Positions 15,709 through 23,522 of a stretch of 64,000 bases of DNA are shown piece after piece; within the stretch, counting starts at the first letter, position 1; each line of letters begins with the position of its first letter. The position numbers were made by a program, and so were the translations under genes. This stretch comes from Opitutia bacterium (GTDB taxonomy: Bacteria > Verrucomicrobiota > Verrucomicrobiia > Opitutales > Opitutaceae). The notes under the pieces are model-generated. The model was given only the letters and a program-made list of their open reading frames with translations. It had not been told where the DNA came from and searched no databases. The DNA lies in NCBI GenBank assembly GCA_016217545.1, contig JACRHT010000017.1, forward strand, positions 124,001-188,000. The letters run 5' to 3'.

Positions 15709-16907
15709 GTTTCTCCGATCTCTCAGCTCTCAACTCTCAGCTCTCAGCTCCCGCCGGTCTCGGCGGGCTCCGAGGTCCGACCGTCCGCGCCGTGAAAGAC
15801 CCGTTCCACGGCGACCTGCTCGAGGTCTCGATGGGACCGCAACACCCGTCCACCCACGGCGTGTTCCGCATGGTTGCGACGCTCGACGGCGAGCAGATCG
15901 TGAAGCTGAAGCCCGTCTTCGGCTACCTGCACCGCAACCACGAAAAGATCGCCGAAGGCACGAGCTACCTCGGCTCGATGCCCTACACGGACCGACTCGA
16001 CTACCTCTGCTCGATGTCGACCAACTGGGCCTACGCGATGGCGGTCGAGAAACTCGCCGGCCAAGCCGTGCCCGACCGCGCGCAATACCTCCGCGTCATC
16101 CTCGCGGAAATGACGCGCTTGGTGAACCACACCTGCCTCGTCGGCTTCCTCTTCAACGACCTCGGCACCTCGTTCACGCCACTCCTCTACGGCTTCCGCG
16201 AGCGCGAGAAGTTCCTCGACCTCTTCGAGGCGCTCAGCGGCTCGCGCATGATGTGCAACTTCCAGCGCTTCGGCGGCTGCCGCGTCGATCCCTCGCCCGA
16301 GTGGCTCGCCGCCGCGCAGAAGCTCGTGGCCGATTACCCGCGCTTCCTCGACGAGTGGGAGCAGATGCTCACCGGCAACGAGATCATGCTGGCCCGCACG
16401 CAGGGCGTCGGCGTCCTCGACGCGAAGAAAGCGATCAACGCCGGCATCACCGGCCCGTGCCTCCGTGCCTCCGGCTACAACTACGACCTCCGCAAGGTTG
16501 ACGGCTACGGCTTCTACCCGCGCTTCGACTTCCGCGTCCCGCTCGGCGCGCACGGCGACACCTACGACCGCTACATGCTCCGCATTCTCGAAATGCGCGA
16601 GTCGGTCAAAATCCTCGAGCAAGCCTTCCGCGATCTCCCCGCCGGCCCGGTCATGGACCCGAAAGCGAAGATCCGCGGCTTCCGCCCGAAGGCCGGCGAA
16701 GCCTACGGCCGCATCGAAGGCCCGAAGGGCGAACTCGGTTTCTATCTCATCAGCGACGGCACGCCCAATCCGTATCGTTACCGCGTCCGTCCGCCCACGC
16801 TCATCAACCTGACGCTGCTCGAGGAAATGTGCCTCGGCCACACCATCGCCGACTCCGTCGTCATCCTCGGCAGCATCGACATCGTCCTGGGCGAGGTCGA
16901 TCGCTGA
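15705..16907 (+). CDS. nuoD: NADH-quinone oxidoreductase subunit D
   Basis: 400 residues. It carries 'GPQHPSTHGVFRM' (about 45-57), 'YLHRNHEKIAEG' (about 77-88), 'SMPYTDRLDYL' and 'LSGSRMMCNFQRFGG', the 49-kDa subunit blocks that form the quinone pocket with NuoB. The ATG at 15705 overlaps the nuoC stop and has a strong Shine-Dalgarno (GGAGGTGA, 15692-15699). Residues about 4-17 (SDLSALNSQLSAP) come from a CTCTCAGCTCTCAAC-type repeat and are not part of the family core. Confidence 0.96.
   Translation: MSFSDLSALNSQLSAPAGLGGLRGPTVRAVKDPFHGDLLEVSMGPQHPSTHGVFRMVATLDGEQIVKLKPVFGYLHRNHEKIAEGTSYLGSMPYTDRLDYLCSMSTNWAYAMAVEKLAGQAVPDRAQYLRVILAEMTRLVNHTCLVGFLFNDLGTSFTPLLYGFREREKFLDLFEALSGSRMMCNFQRFGGCRVDPSPEWLAAAQKLVADYPRFLDEWEQMLTGNEIMLARTQGVGVLDAKKAINAGITGPCLRASGYNYDLRKVDGYGFYPRFDFRVPLGAHGDTYDRYMLRILEMRESVKILEQAFRDLPAGPVMDPKAKIRGFRPKAGEAYGRIEGPKGELGFYLISDGTPNPYRYRVRPPTLINLTLLEEMCLGHTIADSVVILGSIDIVLGEVDR
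15721..15750. repeat. CTCTCAGC/CTCTCAAC tandem repeat in the 5' end of nuoD
   Basis: Four units of 6-8 bp (CTCAGCT, CTCAACT, CTCAGCT, CTCAGCT). A second run with the same units lies at 16914-16940, between nuoD and nuoI. In nuoD it is in frame and codes the N-terminal Ser/Leu stretch. Confidence 0.6.
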
Positions 16908-16913
16908 CCGGCC

Positions 16914-16940
16914 CTCAACTCTCAACCCTCAGCTCTCAAC
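16914..16940. repeat. CTCTCAAC tandem repeat between nuoD and nuoI
   Basis: CTCAACT, CTCAACC, CTCAGCT and CTCAAC units follow the nuoD stop directly. It is the same repeat family as at 15721-15750, here outside coding sequence. Confidence 0.6.
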
Positions 16941-16957
16941 CGCGCGCAGCGCCCACC

Positions 16958-17719
16958 ATGCTCGGCACCGGACTCCTCAAAGGCCTCGCCGTCACCGCGA
17001 AGAACTTCGTCGGCAGCTACACCACGCCCGAGCGCATGGTGACTGTCTCCTACCCCGAAGAGAAGGCGCCCATCGGCGAGAATTACCGCTCGTTTCCCTT
17101 CCTCGTCTGCGAAACACCCGACGACCCGATGGGCACGCTGCGCTGCGTCGCCTGCCAGATCTGCGAGAAGGAATGCCCGCCGCAGTGCATCTACATCGAG
17201 AAATCGAAGGACAAGAAGCCCGACGCCACCGGCAAGCAGCAGTTCTATCCCGCGATCTTCGACATCGACACGTCCGTGTGCATGAGCTGCGGCATCTGCG
17301 CCGAAGTCTGCCCGTTCGACTCGATCAAGATGGACAAGGTTTTTGAGGTCGCGCCCTCGAACCGCTTCGAAGGCCTCCTGCTCAAGCGCGAACAGCTCGC
17401 CAAGTCGAACGACTACTACAACCAGATCCGGCCGGCCGAGGCCGCCGAAGTCGACACCCGCCTCGCCGCCGACCGCAAAGCCGCCGAGGAAAAAGCCAAG
17501 GCCGCCGCTGCGGCCGCCGCCGCCAAAGCCGCCGCCGCGAAGGCCGCGCCCGCGGCTCCGACCGCCGCTCCCGCTTCCTCCCCCGCTTCGCCTTCGGCGC
17601 AGCCGAAGGACGAACCTCGCCGTAGCTCTCCGAGCGAAGGCGGGCCCGCCACTGCTGTTAAACCTCAACCCGCCCCCGCGCCCAGCGCGTCGGCTCCTCA
17701 GCCGCCCGCCGCCTCATGA
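16958..17719 (+). CDS. nuoI: NADH-quinone oxidoreductase subunit I, with long C-terminal extension
   Basis: 253 residues. The first 150 hold the two [4Fe-4S] motifs, 'CVACQICEKECPPQC' (about 68-82) and 'CMSCGICAEVCPFDS' (about 108-122), which carry clusters N6a and N6b between the peripheral arm and N2. The remaining 100 residues are an Ala/Lys then Pro/Ser tail that normal NuoI lacks; part ([15 protein letters not shown]) is encoded by the same dispersed repeat as in nuoB. The ATG at 16958 was chosen because the match begins there. The gene follows nuoD directly, where nuoE, F and G stand in many bacteria. Its stop overlaps nuoH (ATGA). Confidence 0.95.
   Translation: MLGTGLLKGLAVTAKNFVGSYTTPERMVTVSYPEEKAPIGENYRSFPFLVCETPDDPMGTLRCVACQICEKECPPQCIYIEKSKDKKPDATGKQQFYPAIFDIDTSVCMSCGICAEVCPFDSIKMDKVFEVAPSNRFEGLLLKREQLAKSNDYYNQIRPAEAAEVDTRLAADRKAAEEKAKAAAAAAAAKAAAAKAAPAAPTAAPASSPASPSAQPKDEPRRSSPSEGGPATAVKPQPAPAPSASAPQPPAAS
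17589..17642. repeat. Dispersed repeat in frame inside nuoI (copy 2; copy 1 in nuoB)
   Basis: CGCCTTCG (17589-17596) pairs with CGAAGGCG (17635-17642). The inner part contains CTCGCCGTAGCTCTCCGAG, nearly the same as in nuoB at 14322-14340. It encodes a Ser/Pro/Arg linker in the disordered tail. Confidence 0.75.
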
Positions 17720-19044
17720 GCGCCGACCTCTTTTGTAGGAGCCTGCTTGCAGGCGATTCACTCGCGCAAACCGTTATCGGGCTGTCCGGTCGCCTGCAAG
17801 CAGGCTCCTACAGCTCGATATCCTCCGCCGACGGCGCTTTCCTCGAAGTCCTGCCGCTCATCGTGCGCGACGAAATCGTCGGCTGGTTCCCCGATTCGCT
17901 GCAGTGGCTCGTTAGCTCGCTGATCACGATCGTCGCGATCCTCGCGGTCTTCGGCCTCTTCTTCGCGTTCACGACCATCGCCGAACGCAAACTCCTCTCG
18001 CGCGTCCAAAACCGCCTCGGCCCGAACCGCGCCGGCCTGCCCTTCTGGAAAAACGGCCCGCGCCTCTGGGGCCTCACGCAGCCTTTCGCCGACGCCGTCA
18101 AGGCGCTCACGAAGGAAGACATCGTGCCCGCCACCGCCGACAAGCTCCTGCACTTCCTCGCCCCGGTCACCGTCGTCGCCTTCTCGCTCCTCGGCTACGC
18201 CGTGCTGCCCTACGGTCGCCACATGATCCCGGTCGATCTCGACGCCGCGGTGCTCTACTTCTTCGCCGCCGGCGCTGCCACCGAACTCGCGATCTTCATG
18301 GCCGGCTGGTCGAGCCGGAACAAATACTCGCTCCTCGCCGCCATGCGCGCGCTCGCGCAGCTCATCAGCTACGAGCTCCCGCTGATCCTCTCCGTCGTCC
18401 CCGTCATCCTCATCGTCGGCACGCTCTCGACGCAGCAGATCGTCGAAGCGCAGGGCGGCTGGTTCCTCGGGTTCCTGCCGCAATGGCACGTCTTCACGCC
18501 GTGGGGCTTCGCGGGCTTCCTCATCTTCCTCGTCGCCGCGCTGGCCGAGAGCAACCGCTCGCCGTTCGACTTGCCCGAAGCCGAATCCGAGCTCATCGCC
18601 GGCCACCTCACCGAATACTCCGGCTTCAAATACGCGCTCTTCTTCATGGCCGAATACTTCGGGCTCTTCGCCCTCAGCGGGCTCGGCATCACGATCTTCC
18701 TCGGCGGCTGGCAAGCGCCGTTCCCCTTCCTCGAGTTCATCCCGTCCTACCTCTGGTTCATGGGAAAACTCATCCTGATGGTCGTCTTCTTCATCTGGAT
18801 CCGCGGCACGCTGCTGCGCCTCCGCATCGACCAGCTCACGCGCCTCGCCTGGCAGCTCCTCGTGCCGCTCGCGCTGATCAACGTCGCCAACGCCGCGTTC
18901 TGGACTCTGACCGCACACGTCTCGCCGGTGATGGACATCGCCCGTTGGCCGATCTCCGCCGCGATCATCTTCGTGCCCTTCCTCGTGATCGCCCGCCGCC
19001 TCAACAAGGGCCGCGCGCCCCGCACTTACCGCTACGCGTCATGA
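17716..19044 (+). CDS. nuoH: NADH-quinone oxidoreductase subunit H
   Basis: 442 residues; eight or more membrane helices. 'ERKLLSRVQNRLGPNRAG' (about 92-109), 'GLTQPFADAVKALTKEDI' (about 118-135), 'AESNRSPFDLPEAESELI' and 'GYHTEYSG'-like 'GHLTEYSGFKYALFF' are family blocks next to the quinone channel. The ATG overlaps the nuoI stop. The first 32 residues are encoded by a perfect inverted repeat (17734-17812), and no other in-frame start lies between it and the first helix, so the repeat appears to be translated as a non-native N-terminal extension. Confidence 0.95.
   Translation: MSADLFCRSLLAGDSLAQTVIGLSGRLQAGSYSSISSADGAFLEVLPLIVRDEIVGWFPDSLQWLVSSLITIVAILAVFGLFFAFTTIAERKLLSRVQNRLGPNRAGLPFWKNGPRLWGLTQPFADAVKALTKEDIVPATADKLLHFLAPVTVVAFSLLGYAVLPYGRHMIPVDLDAAVLYFFAAGAATELAIFMAGWSSRNKYSLLAAMRALAQLISYELPLILSVVPVILIVGTLSTQQIVEAQGGWFLGFLPQWHVFTPWGFAGFLIFLVAALAESNRSPFDLPEAESELIAGHLTEYSGFKYALFFMAEYFGLFALSGLGITIFLGGWQAPFPFLEFIPSYLWFMGKLILMVVFFIWIRGTLLRLRIDQLTRLAWQLLVPLALINVANAAFWTLTAHVSPVMDIARWPISAAIIFVPFLVIARRLNKGRAPRTYRYAS
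17734..17812. repeat. Perfect 22-bp inverted repeat inside the 5' end of nuoH
   Basis: The left arm 17734-17755 (starting TGTAGGAGCCTGCTTGCAGG) and the right arm 17791-17812 (ending CCTGCAAGCAGGCTCCTACA) are exact reverse complements, spaced by 35 bp. Each arm also holds an inner palindrome (GCCTGCTTGCAGGC). The layout is typical of a REP/BIME-like mobile palindrome. It is in frame. Confidence 0.85.
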
Positions 19045-19544
19045 CACCCGCGCTGCTCCTCATCGCCTTCGTCACGCTCGCCGCCGCCGCGGTGGCGATG
19101 TCGTTGCGCAACCTGATCCACAGCGCGCTGCTGCTCATCGCCAGCTGGGCCGGCCTCGCTGCGCTCTACCTCTGGTCCGGCGCGCAGTTCGTGGCCTTCG
19201 CGCAAATTCTCGTCTACGTCGGCGCGATCTCGATGGTCGTGCTCTTCGCCGTGCTGCTCACCAAGCAGGGCGGCGACCTCGGCCCGATCGAGCCCGCCTC
19301 GCTCTCGCGCGCGATGCTCGCGATCATCGCCGCCGGCGGCGTCGCCGGCGTGCTCATCGGCGCCATCCTCGGCTCGCCGCTCGCCGCCGACACGGCAGCA
19401 CCGGCGAGCGTCAGCGTCCGCCAGTTGGGCGAACAACTCATGGGCAAGCACGCCGTCTCGCTCCTCATCACCGGCCTCATCCTCACCGTCGCGCTCCTCG
19501 GCGCCGTGGTGATCGCCGCGCAGGACAAGGAGGACGCATCATGA
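19041..19544 (+). CDS. nuoJ: NADH-quinone oxidoreductase subunit J
   Basis: 167 residues with five membrane helices. 'ALYLWSGAQFVAFAQILVYVGAISMVVLFAV', seen across residues about 41-71, is the NuoJ core that includes the TM3 pi-bulge region (IVYVGAI type), tied to coupling of quinone reduction to pumping. The ATG overlaps the nuoH stop (ATGA). A dispersed repeat separates it from nuoK. Confidence 0.95.
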   Translation: MTPALLLIAFVTLAAAAVAMSLRNLIHSALLLIASWAGLAALYLWSGAQFVAFAQILVYVGAISMVVLFAVLLTKQGGDLGPIEPASLSRAMLAIIAAGGVAGVLIGAILGSPLAADTAAPASVSVRQLGEQLMGKHAVSLLITGLILTVALLGAVVIAAQDKEDAS

Positions 19545-19563
19545 GCTTCGTCCCAATCCAGCA

Positions 19564-19642
19564 AACACAGAGGACGCAGAGAGCACAGAGATTGGACTCT
19601 GCCGCTCTGCCCTTCCTCTGTGTCCTCTGCGACCTCTGTGTT
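19564..19642. repeat. CACAGAGG-type inverted repeat between nuoJ and nuoK
   Basis: The left half (19564-19590) is built of ACACAGAGGACGCAGAGAGC units. The right half (19613-19642) is the reverse complement type, CCTCTGTGTCCTCTGCGACC onward, ending TGTGTT. The two could pair over about 25 bp with mismatches. It is the only sizeable gap inside the nuo operon. Confidence 0.7.
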
Positions 19643-19653
19643 GAAAAAAACCT

Positions 19654-19659
19654 AGGAGG
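19654..19659 (+). promoter_or_regulatory. Strong ribosome binding site of nuoK
   Basis: AGGAGG lies 6 bp before the GTG start of nuoK at 19666. It decides the start, because nuoK is not coupled to nuoJ and uses GTG. Confidence 0.75.
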
Positions 19660-19665
19660 CGCCTC

Positions 19666-19977
19666 GTGAGCCCGCTCCAAATCTGCCTAGTCGTCTCGAC
19701 GCTCCTCTTCTGCATCGGGCTCATCGGCGCCCTCTCGCGCAGCAACAGCATCCTCGTGCTCCTCGGCATCGAGCTGATGCTGAACGCCGCGAACCTCAAC
19801 TTCATCGCCTTCTGGCGCTACGGTCCGCATCCGGAACTGGGCACCGGCGTGATCTTCGTCCTCTTCTCCATCGCCGTCGCCGCCGCCGAGGCCGCCGTCG
19901 GCCTCGCCCTGGTCATCGCGATTTATCGCCACCAGAAGAGCATCCGGCTCCAGGAAGCCGTTCAACTCAAAGGCTGA
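19666..19977 (+). CDS. nuoK: NADH-quinone oxidoreductase subunit K
   Basis: 103 residues, three membrane helices, standard NuoK length. The conserved Glu of TM2 lies in 'LLGIELMLNAANLNF' (about 32-46), and a second acidic site is in 'AAAEAAVGLALVIAIYR' (about 69-85). These two Glu residues form part of the proton path next to NuoN. Starts with GTG behind a strong AGGAGG. Three bases separate it from nuoL. Confidence 0.96.
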   Translation: MSPLQICLVVSTLLFCIGLIGALSRSNSILVLLGIELMLNAANLNFIAFWRYGPHPELGTGVIFVLFSIAVAAAEAAVGLALVIAIYRHQKSIRLQEAVQLKG

Positions 19978-19980
19978 GCC

Positions 19981-22008
19981 ATGACTCTCTCCGCCCACTC
20001 TCTCTGGCTCATCCCGGCGTTGCCGCTCGCGTCCGCCGCCATCGGTGCGCTGACACCCCGCAAAGGCCGCGCGCTCGCCGCCGGCGCCGCCATCCTGTCG
20101 ATGGCCGCCGCGTTCGTCGTTTCGTGCTTCGCCCTGAAGGGCGCTCTCGCTCATCCGGCCGCGCACCAAGTCTACAACTTCGAATGGTTCGACCTCGGCA
20201 CCGGCGCGCTGCGGCTCGGCTTCCTGCTCGATCCGCTGACCGCGTTCATGTGCACGATGGTCACGTTCGTCGGCCTGCTGATCTTCATCTTCAGCACGGG
20301 CTACATGAAGGAAGACGCGAACTTCAAACAGTTCTTCTGCTTCCTCAGCCTGTTCGCCGCCGCGATGCTCGGCTTGCTCGTCGCCAACAGCCTCCTGCTC
20401 CTCTTCATCTGCTGGGAGCTCGTCGGCCTCGCCTCGTATCTGCTCATCGGCTTCTGGTTCCACAAACCGTCCGCTGCCGCCGCCGCGAAAAAAGCCTTCA
20501 TCACGACGCGCATCGGCGACCTCGGCTTCCTGCTCGGCATCCTCTGGCTGCAACACGCCGGCGGCACGCTGCTGTTCTACGATGCCGGCAAGGGCGCGCT
20601 CGAGTCCTCCGTGCTGCAAACGCTCCTCGGTCAGCAGGTCTGCGGCGGCCTCGCGCTTTCGACCGCCATCGGCCTCCTCATCTTCTGCGGCGCCGTCGGC
20701 AAGTCCGGCCAGTTCCCGCTGCACGTCTGGCTCCCGGACGCGATGGAAGGTCCGACGCCCGTCTCCGCGCTGATCCACGCCGCGACGATGGTCGCCGCCG
20801 GCGTGTTCCTCATCGCCCGCGTTTATCCGCTGATGGCGATCGACCAGATGCTGGCCAACGTCCCGGTGCACGCGCTGACCGTGGTCGCCTTCATCGGCGC
20901 CATCACCGCGCTCATGGGCGCCGTCATCGCCGTCGCGCAAAACGACATCAAGCGCATCCTCGCCTTCTCCACCGTCTCGCAGCTCGGCTACATGATGCTC
21001 GCGATCGGCGTCGGCTCGTGGACCGCCGCGATCTTCCACCTGCTCACGCACGCCTTCTTCAAGGCCCTGCTCTTCCTCGGCGCCGGTTCGGTCATCCACG
21101 CCGCGCACCACGAACAGGACATCCGCGCGCTCGGCGGCCTGCGCGGCCACATGAAGGTCACGTTCGCCACCTTCGCCGTCGGCATGATGGCGCTCGCCGG
21201 CGTGCCGTTTCTCTTCTCCGGATTCTGGTCCAAGGAATCCATCCTCCACGCCGCGCACGCGTGGGACACCTCGCACATTCCCTTCTACGCCGCGATCGTC
21301 GCGGTCGTCCTCACCGCCTTCTATAACACCCGCCTGATGGCCGAGGTGTTCTTCGGCAAGGCCCGCTCGCACGGTTCCGAGCACGCGCACGAAAACGGCC
21401 CAGCGATGACGGTCCCGCTGATCATCCTCGCCACGTTCGCCGTCACGCTCGGTTTCCTCGGCACGCCCGCCTATCCGTGGCTTCAAGCGATGCTGCAAGG
21501 CCAGCACGCCGTCCACGGCCACTCGCTGCTCGAGGGCGCAGGCCTGATGGTCACCTCGATCGTTCTCGTCGCCATCGGCATCGGCGCCGGCTGGGCGATC
21601 TACGGTCGCCGCCCGCGCGCCGACGCCGCTGCCCGCGACCCGCTCGAACAACGTTTCCCGAGCGTCTTCGCCGCGCTCGCCGCCCGCCTCGGCTTCGACG
21701 AACTCTACGCCGCCACCGCTTTCAAGGCCAACGCCGCCCTCGCCGCGTTCTCCGACTGGTCCGACCGCTACGTTTGGGACGGCGCCGTGCGCCTCCTCGC
21801 CGGACTCGGCGAGTTCACCGGCGTCGTCAATCGCGACACCGATGAACAGGGCCTCAACGGCGGCTTCAACTCCGCGGCGGAATCGCTCCGCGCCACCGGC
21901 CAAGCCTACTCGAAGGCTCAAACCGGCAGCGCGCACGGCTACCTCCGCACGCTGGTCCTCGGTTTCGTGATCGTCCTTCTCGTCGTCATCTTCGGAGGTG
22001 CGCGATGA
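19981..22008 (+). CDS. nuoL: NADH-quinone oxidoreductase subunit L (antiporter-like)
   Basis: 675 residues, the largest membrane subunit. It has the TM5 Glu motif 'LLFICWELVGLASYLLIGFW' (about 140-159), the TM7/8 Lys region 'GAVGKSGQFPLHVWLPDAME', and 'LTHAFFKALLFLGAGSVIH'. A C-terminal amphipathic lateral helix and a final anchoring TM (LVLGFVIVLLVVIFGG) are present. It pumps a proton at the distal end of the membrane arm. A His-rich loop (HGSEHAHENG) lies near residue 465. Its stop overlaps the first nuoM (ATGA). Confidence 0.96.
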   Translation: MTLSAHSLWLIPALPLASAAIGALTPRKGRALAAGAAILSMAAAFVVSCFALKGALAHPAAHQVYNFEWFDLGTGALRLGFLLDPLTAFMCTMVTFVGLLIFIFSTGYMKEDANFKQFFCFLSLFAAAMLGLLVANSLLLLFICWELVGLASYLLIGFWFHKPSAAAAAKKAFITTRIGDLGFLLGILWLQHAGGTLLFYDAGKGALESSVLQTLLGQQVCGGLALSTAIGLLIFCGAVGKSGQFPLHVWLPDAMEGPTPVSALIHAATMVAAGVFLIARVYPLMAIDQMLANVPVHALTVVAFIGAITALMGAVIAVAQNDIKRILAFSTVSQLGYMMLAIGVGSWTAAIFHLLTHAFFKALLFLGAGSVIHAAHHEQDIRALGGLRGHMKVTFATFAVGMMALAGVPFLFSGFWSKESILHAAHAWDTSHIPFYAAIVAVVLTAFYNTRLMAEVFFGKARSHGSEHAHENGPAMTVPLIILATFAVTLGFLGTPAYPWLQAMLQGQHAVHGHSLLEGAGLMVTSIVLVAIGIGAGWAIYGRRPRADAAARDPLEQRFPSVFAALAARLGFDELYAATAFKANAALAAFSDWSDRYVWDGAVRLLAGLGEFTGVVNRDTDEQGLNGGFNSAAESLRATGQAYSKAQTGSAHGYLRTLVLGFVIVLLVVIFGGAR

Positions 22009-23522
22009 ACAGTCTCCCGCTCCTCTCGCTCATCATCTTCGTGCCGTGGGCCGGCGCGCTCCTGCTCGCGCTGCTGCCCAAGCTCCCCGCCGGCCCGACG
22101 CGCCTGATCGCGCTGTTCGTCAGCCTCTCGACGCTCGCGCTCGGCACGACCGTCCTCTCAGGCTTCGACCCGGCGGCCGGCCTGCAATTCGTCGAGAAGC
22201 ACGCGTGGATTTCCGCGCTCGGCGTGAACTACCACCTCGGCGTCGACGGCCTGAGCCTCGTGCTCGTGCTGCTCACCGGCATCATCGCTCCCGTCGCGCT
22301 CTTCGGCACCATCCGCACCGTGAAGCAGCCGTCGCTCTACGCCGCGCTGTTCCTCTTCCTCCAAGGCGCGGCGCTCGGCGTGTTCCTCGCGCTGGATTTC
22401 TTCCCGTGGTTCATCTTCTGGGAACTGAGCCTCGTGCCGGCGTTCTTCCTGATCAAACTCTGGGGCGGCCCCGGCGCGACGCGCGCGGCCTACCAGTTCG
22501 TCATCTACACCATCGGCGGCAGCGCGTTCATGCTGATGGCGTTCGCGGCGCTCTTCGCCGCTGCGGGCACCTTCGACTTCGTGCAACTCGCCGCGTTCGC
22601 GAAATCCGGCGGGCTCGCCACGCAACTCGGCGCCATCGGCGGCTACTGGCCGCACCTCGTTTTCCTCGGCGTTTTCCTCGGCCTCGCGGTCAAGGTCCCG
22701 CTCTTCCCCTTCCACACCTGGCTGCCTCCGGCCTACGCCGAGGCGCCGACCGGCGCGTCGATGTTCCTCACCGGCGTGATGTCTAAGATGGGCGTCTACG
22801 GCTTCCTCCGCATCCTCTGGCCGATCTTCCCGGCTGACCTCCACGCCGCCGCCCCGTGCCTGATCTGGCTCGCCGTCGCGGGTGTCGTGCTCGGCGCCTA
22901 CGCCGCCATCAAGCAGACCGATCTCAAGCGCATGGTCGCCTACTCGTCGGTCAACCACTTGAGCTACTGCCTGCTCGCGCTCTTCGCCGTCGCCCTCGCG
23001 GGCAAACCCGGCGAAGCCTCCGCCTCGGCGCTGAGCGGCGCGATCCTGCAAATGTTCAACCACGGCCTCTCCGCCGCGGCGCTGTTCTTCTGCGTCGGTC
23101 TGCTCGCGGAACGCGCCGGCGGTCGCCGCGGCCTCGACGATTTCGGCGGCGTGCGCACCGCCGCCCCGCTCTTCGCGGCGCTGTGCGGCATCTCGATGTT
23201 CTCCTCGCTCGGTCTACCCGGCCTGAACGGCTTCGTGGGCGAGTTCCTGATCTTCCGCGGCGTCTTCGGCCTCGCGCCCGCCACGGCCGCGGTCTCGACG
23301 CTCGGCCTGCTCGCCACCGCGCTCTTCCTGCTCACGTTCTGGCAACGCGTCTTCCATGGCCCGGCCAAGGGCGCCGGAGTCAATTTCCGTGAACTCGACA
23401 CCACCGAGAAGCTCACGCTGCTGCCGCTGATCGCGTTGATGTTCGTGCTCGGCCTGCTCCCGCAGCTCCTCGCCGGCCTGGTCAACCCGCTCGTCACCTC
23501 GTGGGTCTCCCACCTTCCGTAA
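22005..23522 (+). CDS. nuoM: NADH-quinone oxidoreductase subunit M, first copy
   Basis: 505 residues, 13-14 predicted helices. 'FPWFIFWELSLVPAFFLIKLWGG' (around residue 130-152; the key TM5 Glu is in F-W-E-L), 'KVPLFPFHTWLPPAYAEAPT' and 'DLKRMVAYSSVNHLSYCLL' define the NuoM/MrpD-type antiporter subunit. The stop TAA overlaps the ATG of the second nuoM (TAATG). Two NuoM-type genes in a row are unusual. Confidence 0.95.
   Translation: MNSLPLLSLIIFVPWAGALLLALLPKLPAGPTRLIALFVSLSTLALGTTVLSGFDPAAGLQFVEKHAWISALGVNYHLGVDGLSLVLVLLTGIIAPVALFGTIRTVKQPSLYAALFLFLQGAALGVFLALDFFPWFIFWELSLVPAFFLIKLWGGPGATRAAYQFVIYTIGGSAFMLMAFAALFAAAGTFDFVQLAAFAKSGGLATQLGAIGGYWPHLVFLGVFLGLAVKVPLFPFHTWLPPAYAEAPTGASMFLTGVMSKMGVYGFLRILWPIFPADLHAAAPCLIWLAVAGVVLGAYAAIKQTDLKRMVAYSSVNHLSYCLLALFAVALAGKPGEASASALSGAILQMFNHGLSAAALFFCVGLLAERAGGRRGLDDFGGVRTAAPLFAALCGISMFSSLGLPGLNGFVGEFLIFRGVFGLAPATAAVSTLGLLATALFLLTFWQRVFHGPAKGAGVNFRELDTTEKLTLLPLIALMFVLGLLPQLLAGLVNPLVTSWVSHLP

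Noticed and set aside
19687-21936. 749-residue open frame on the minus strand
   Set aside because: Antisense to nuoK and nuoL; composition is almost all Glu, Asp, Arg, Gly and Val, a shadow of membrane-protein codons.
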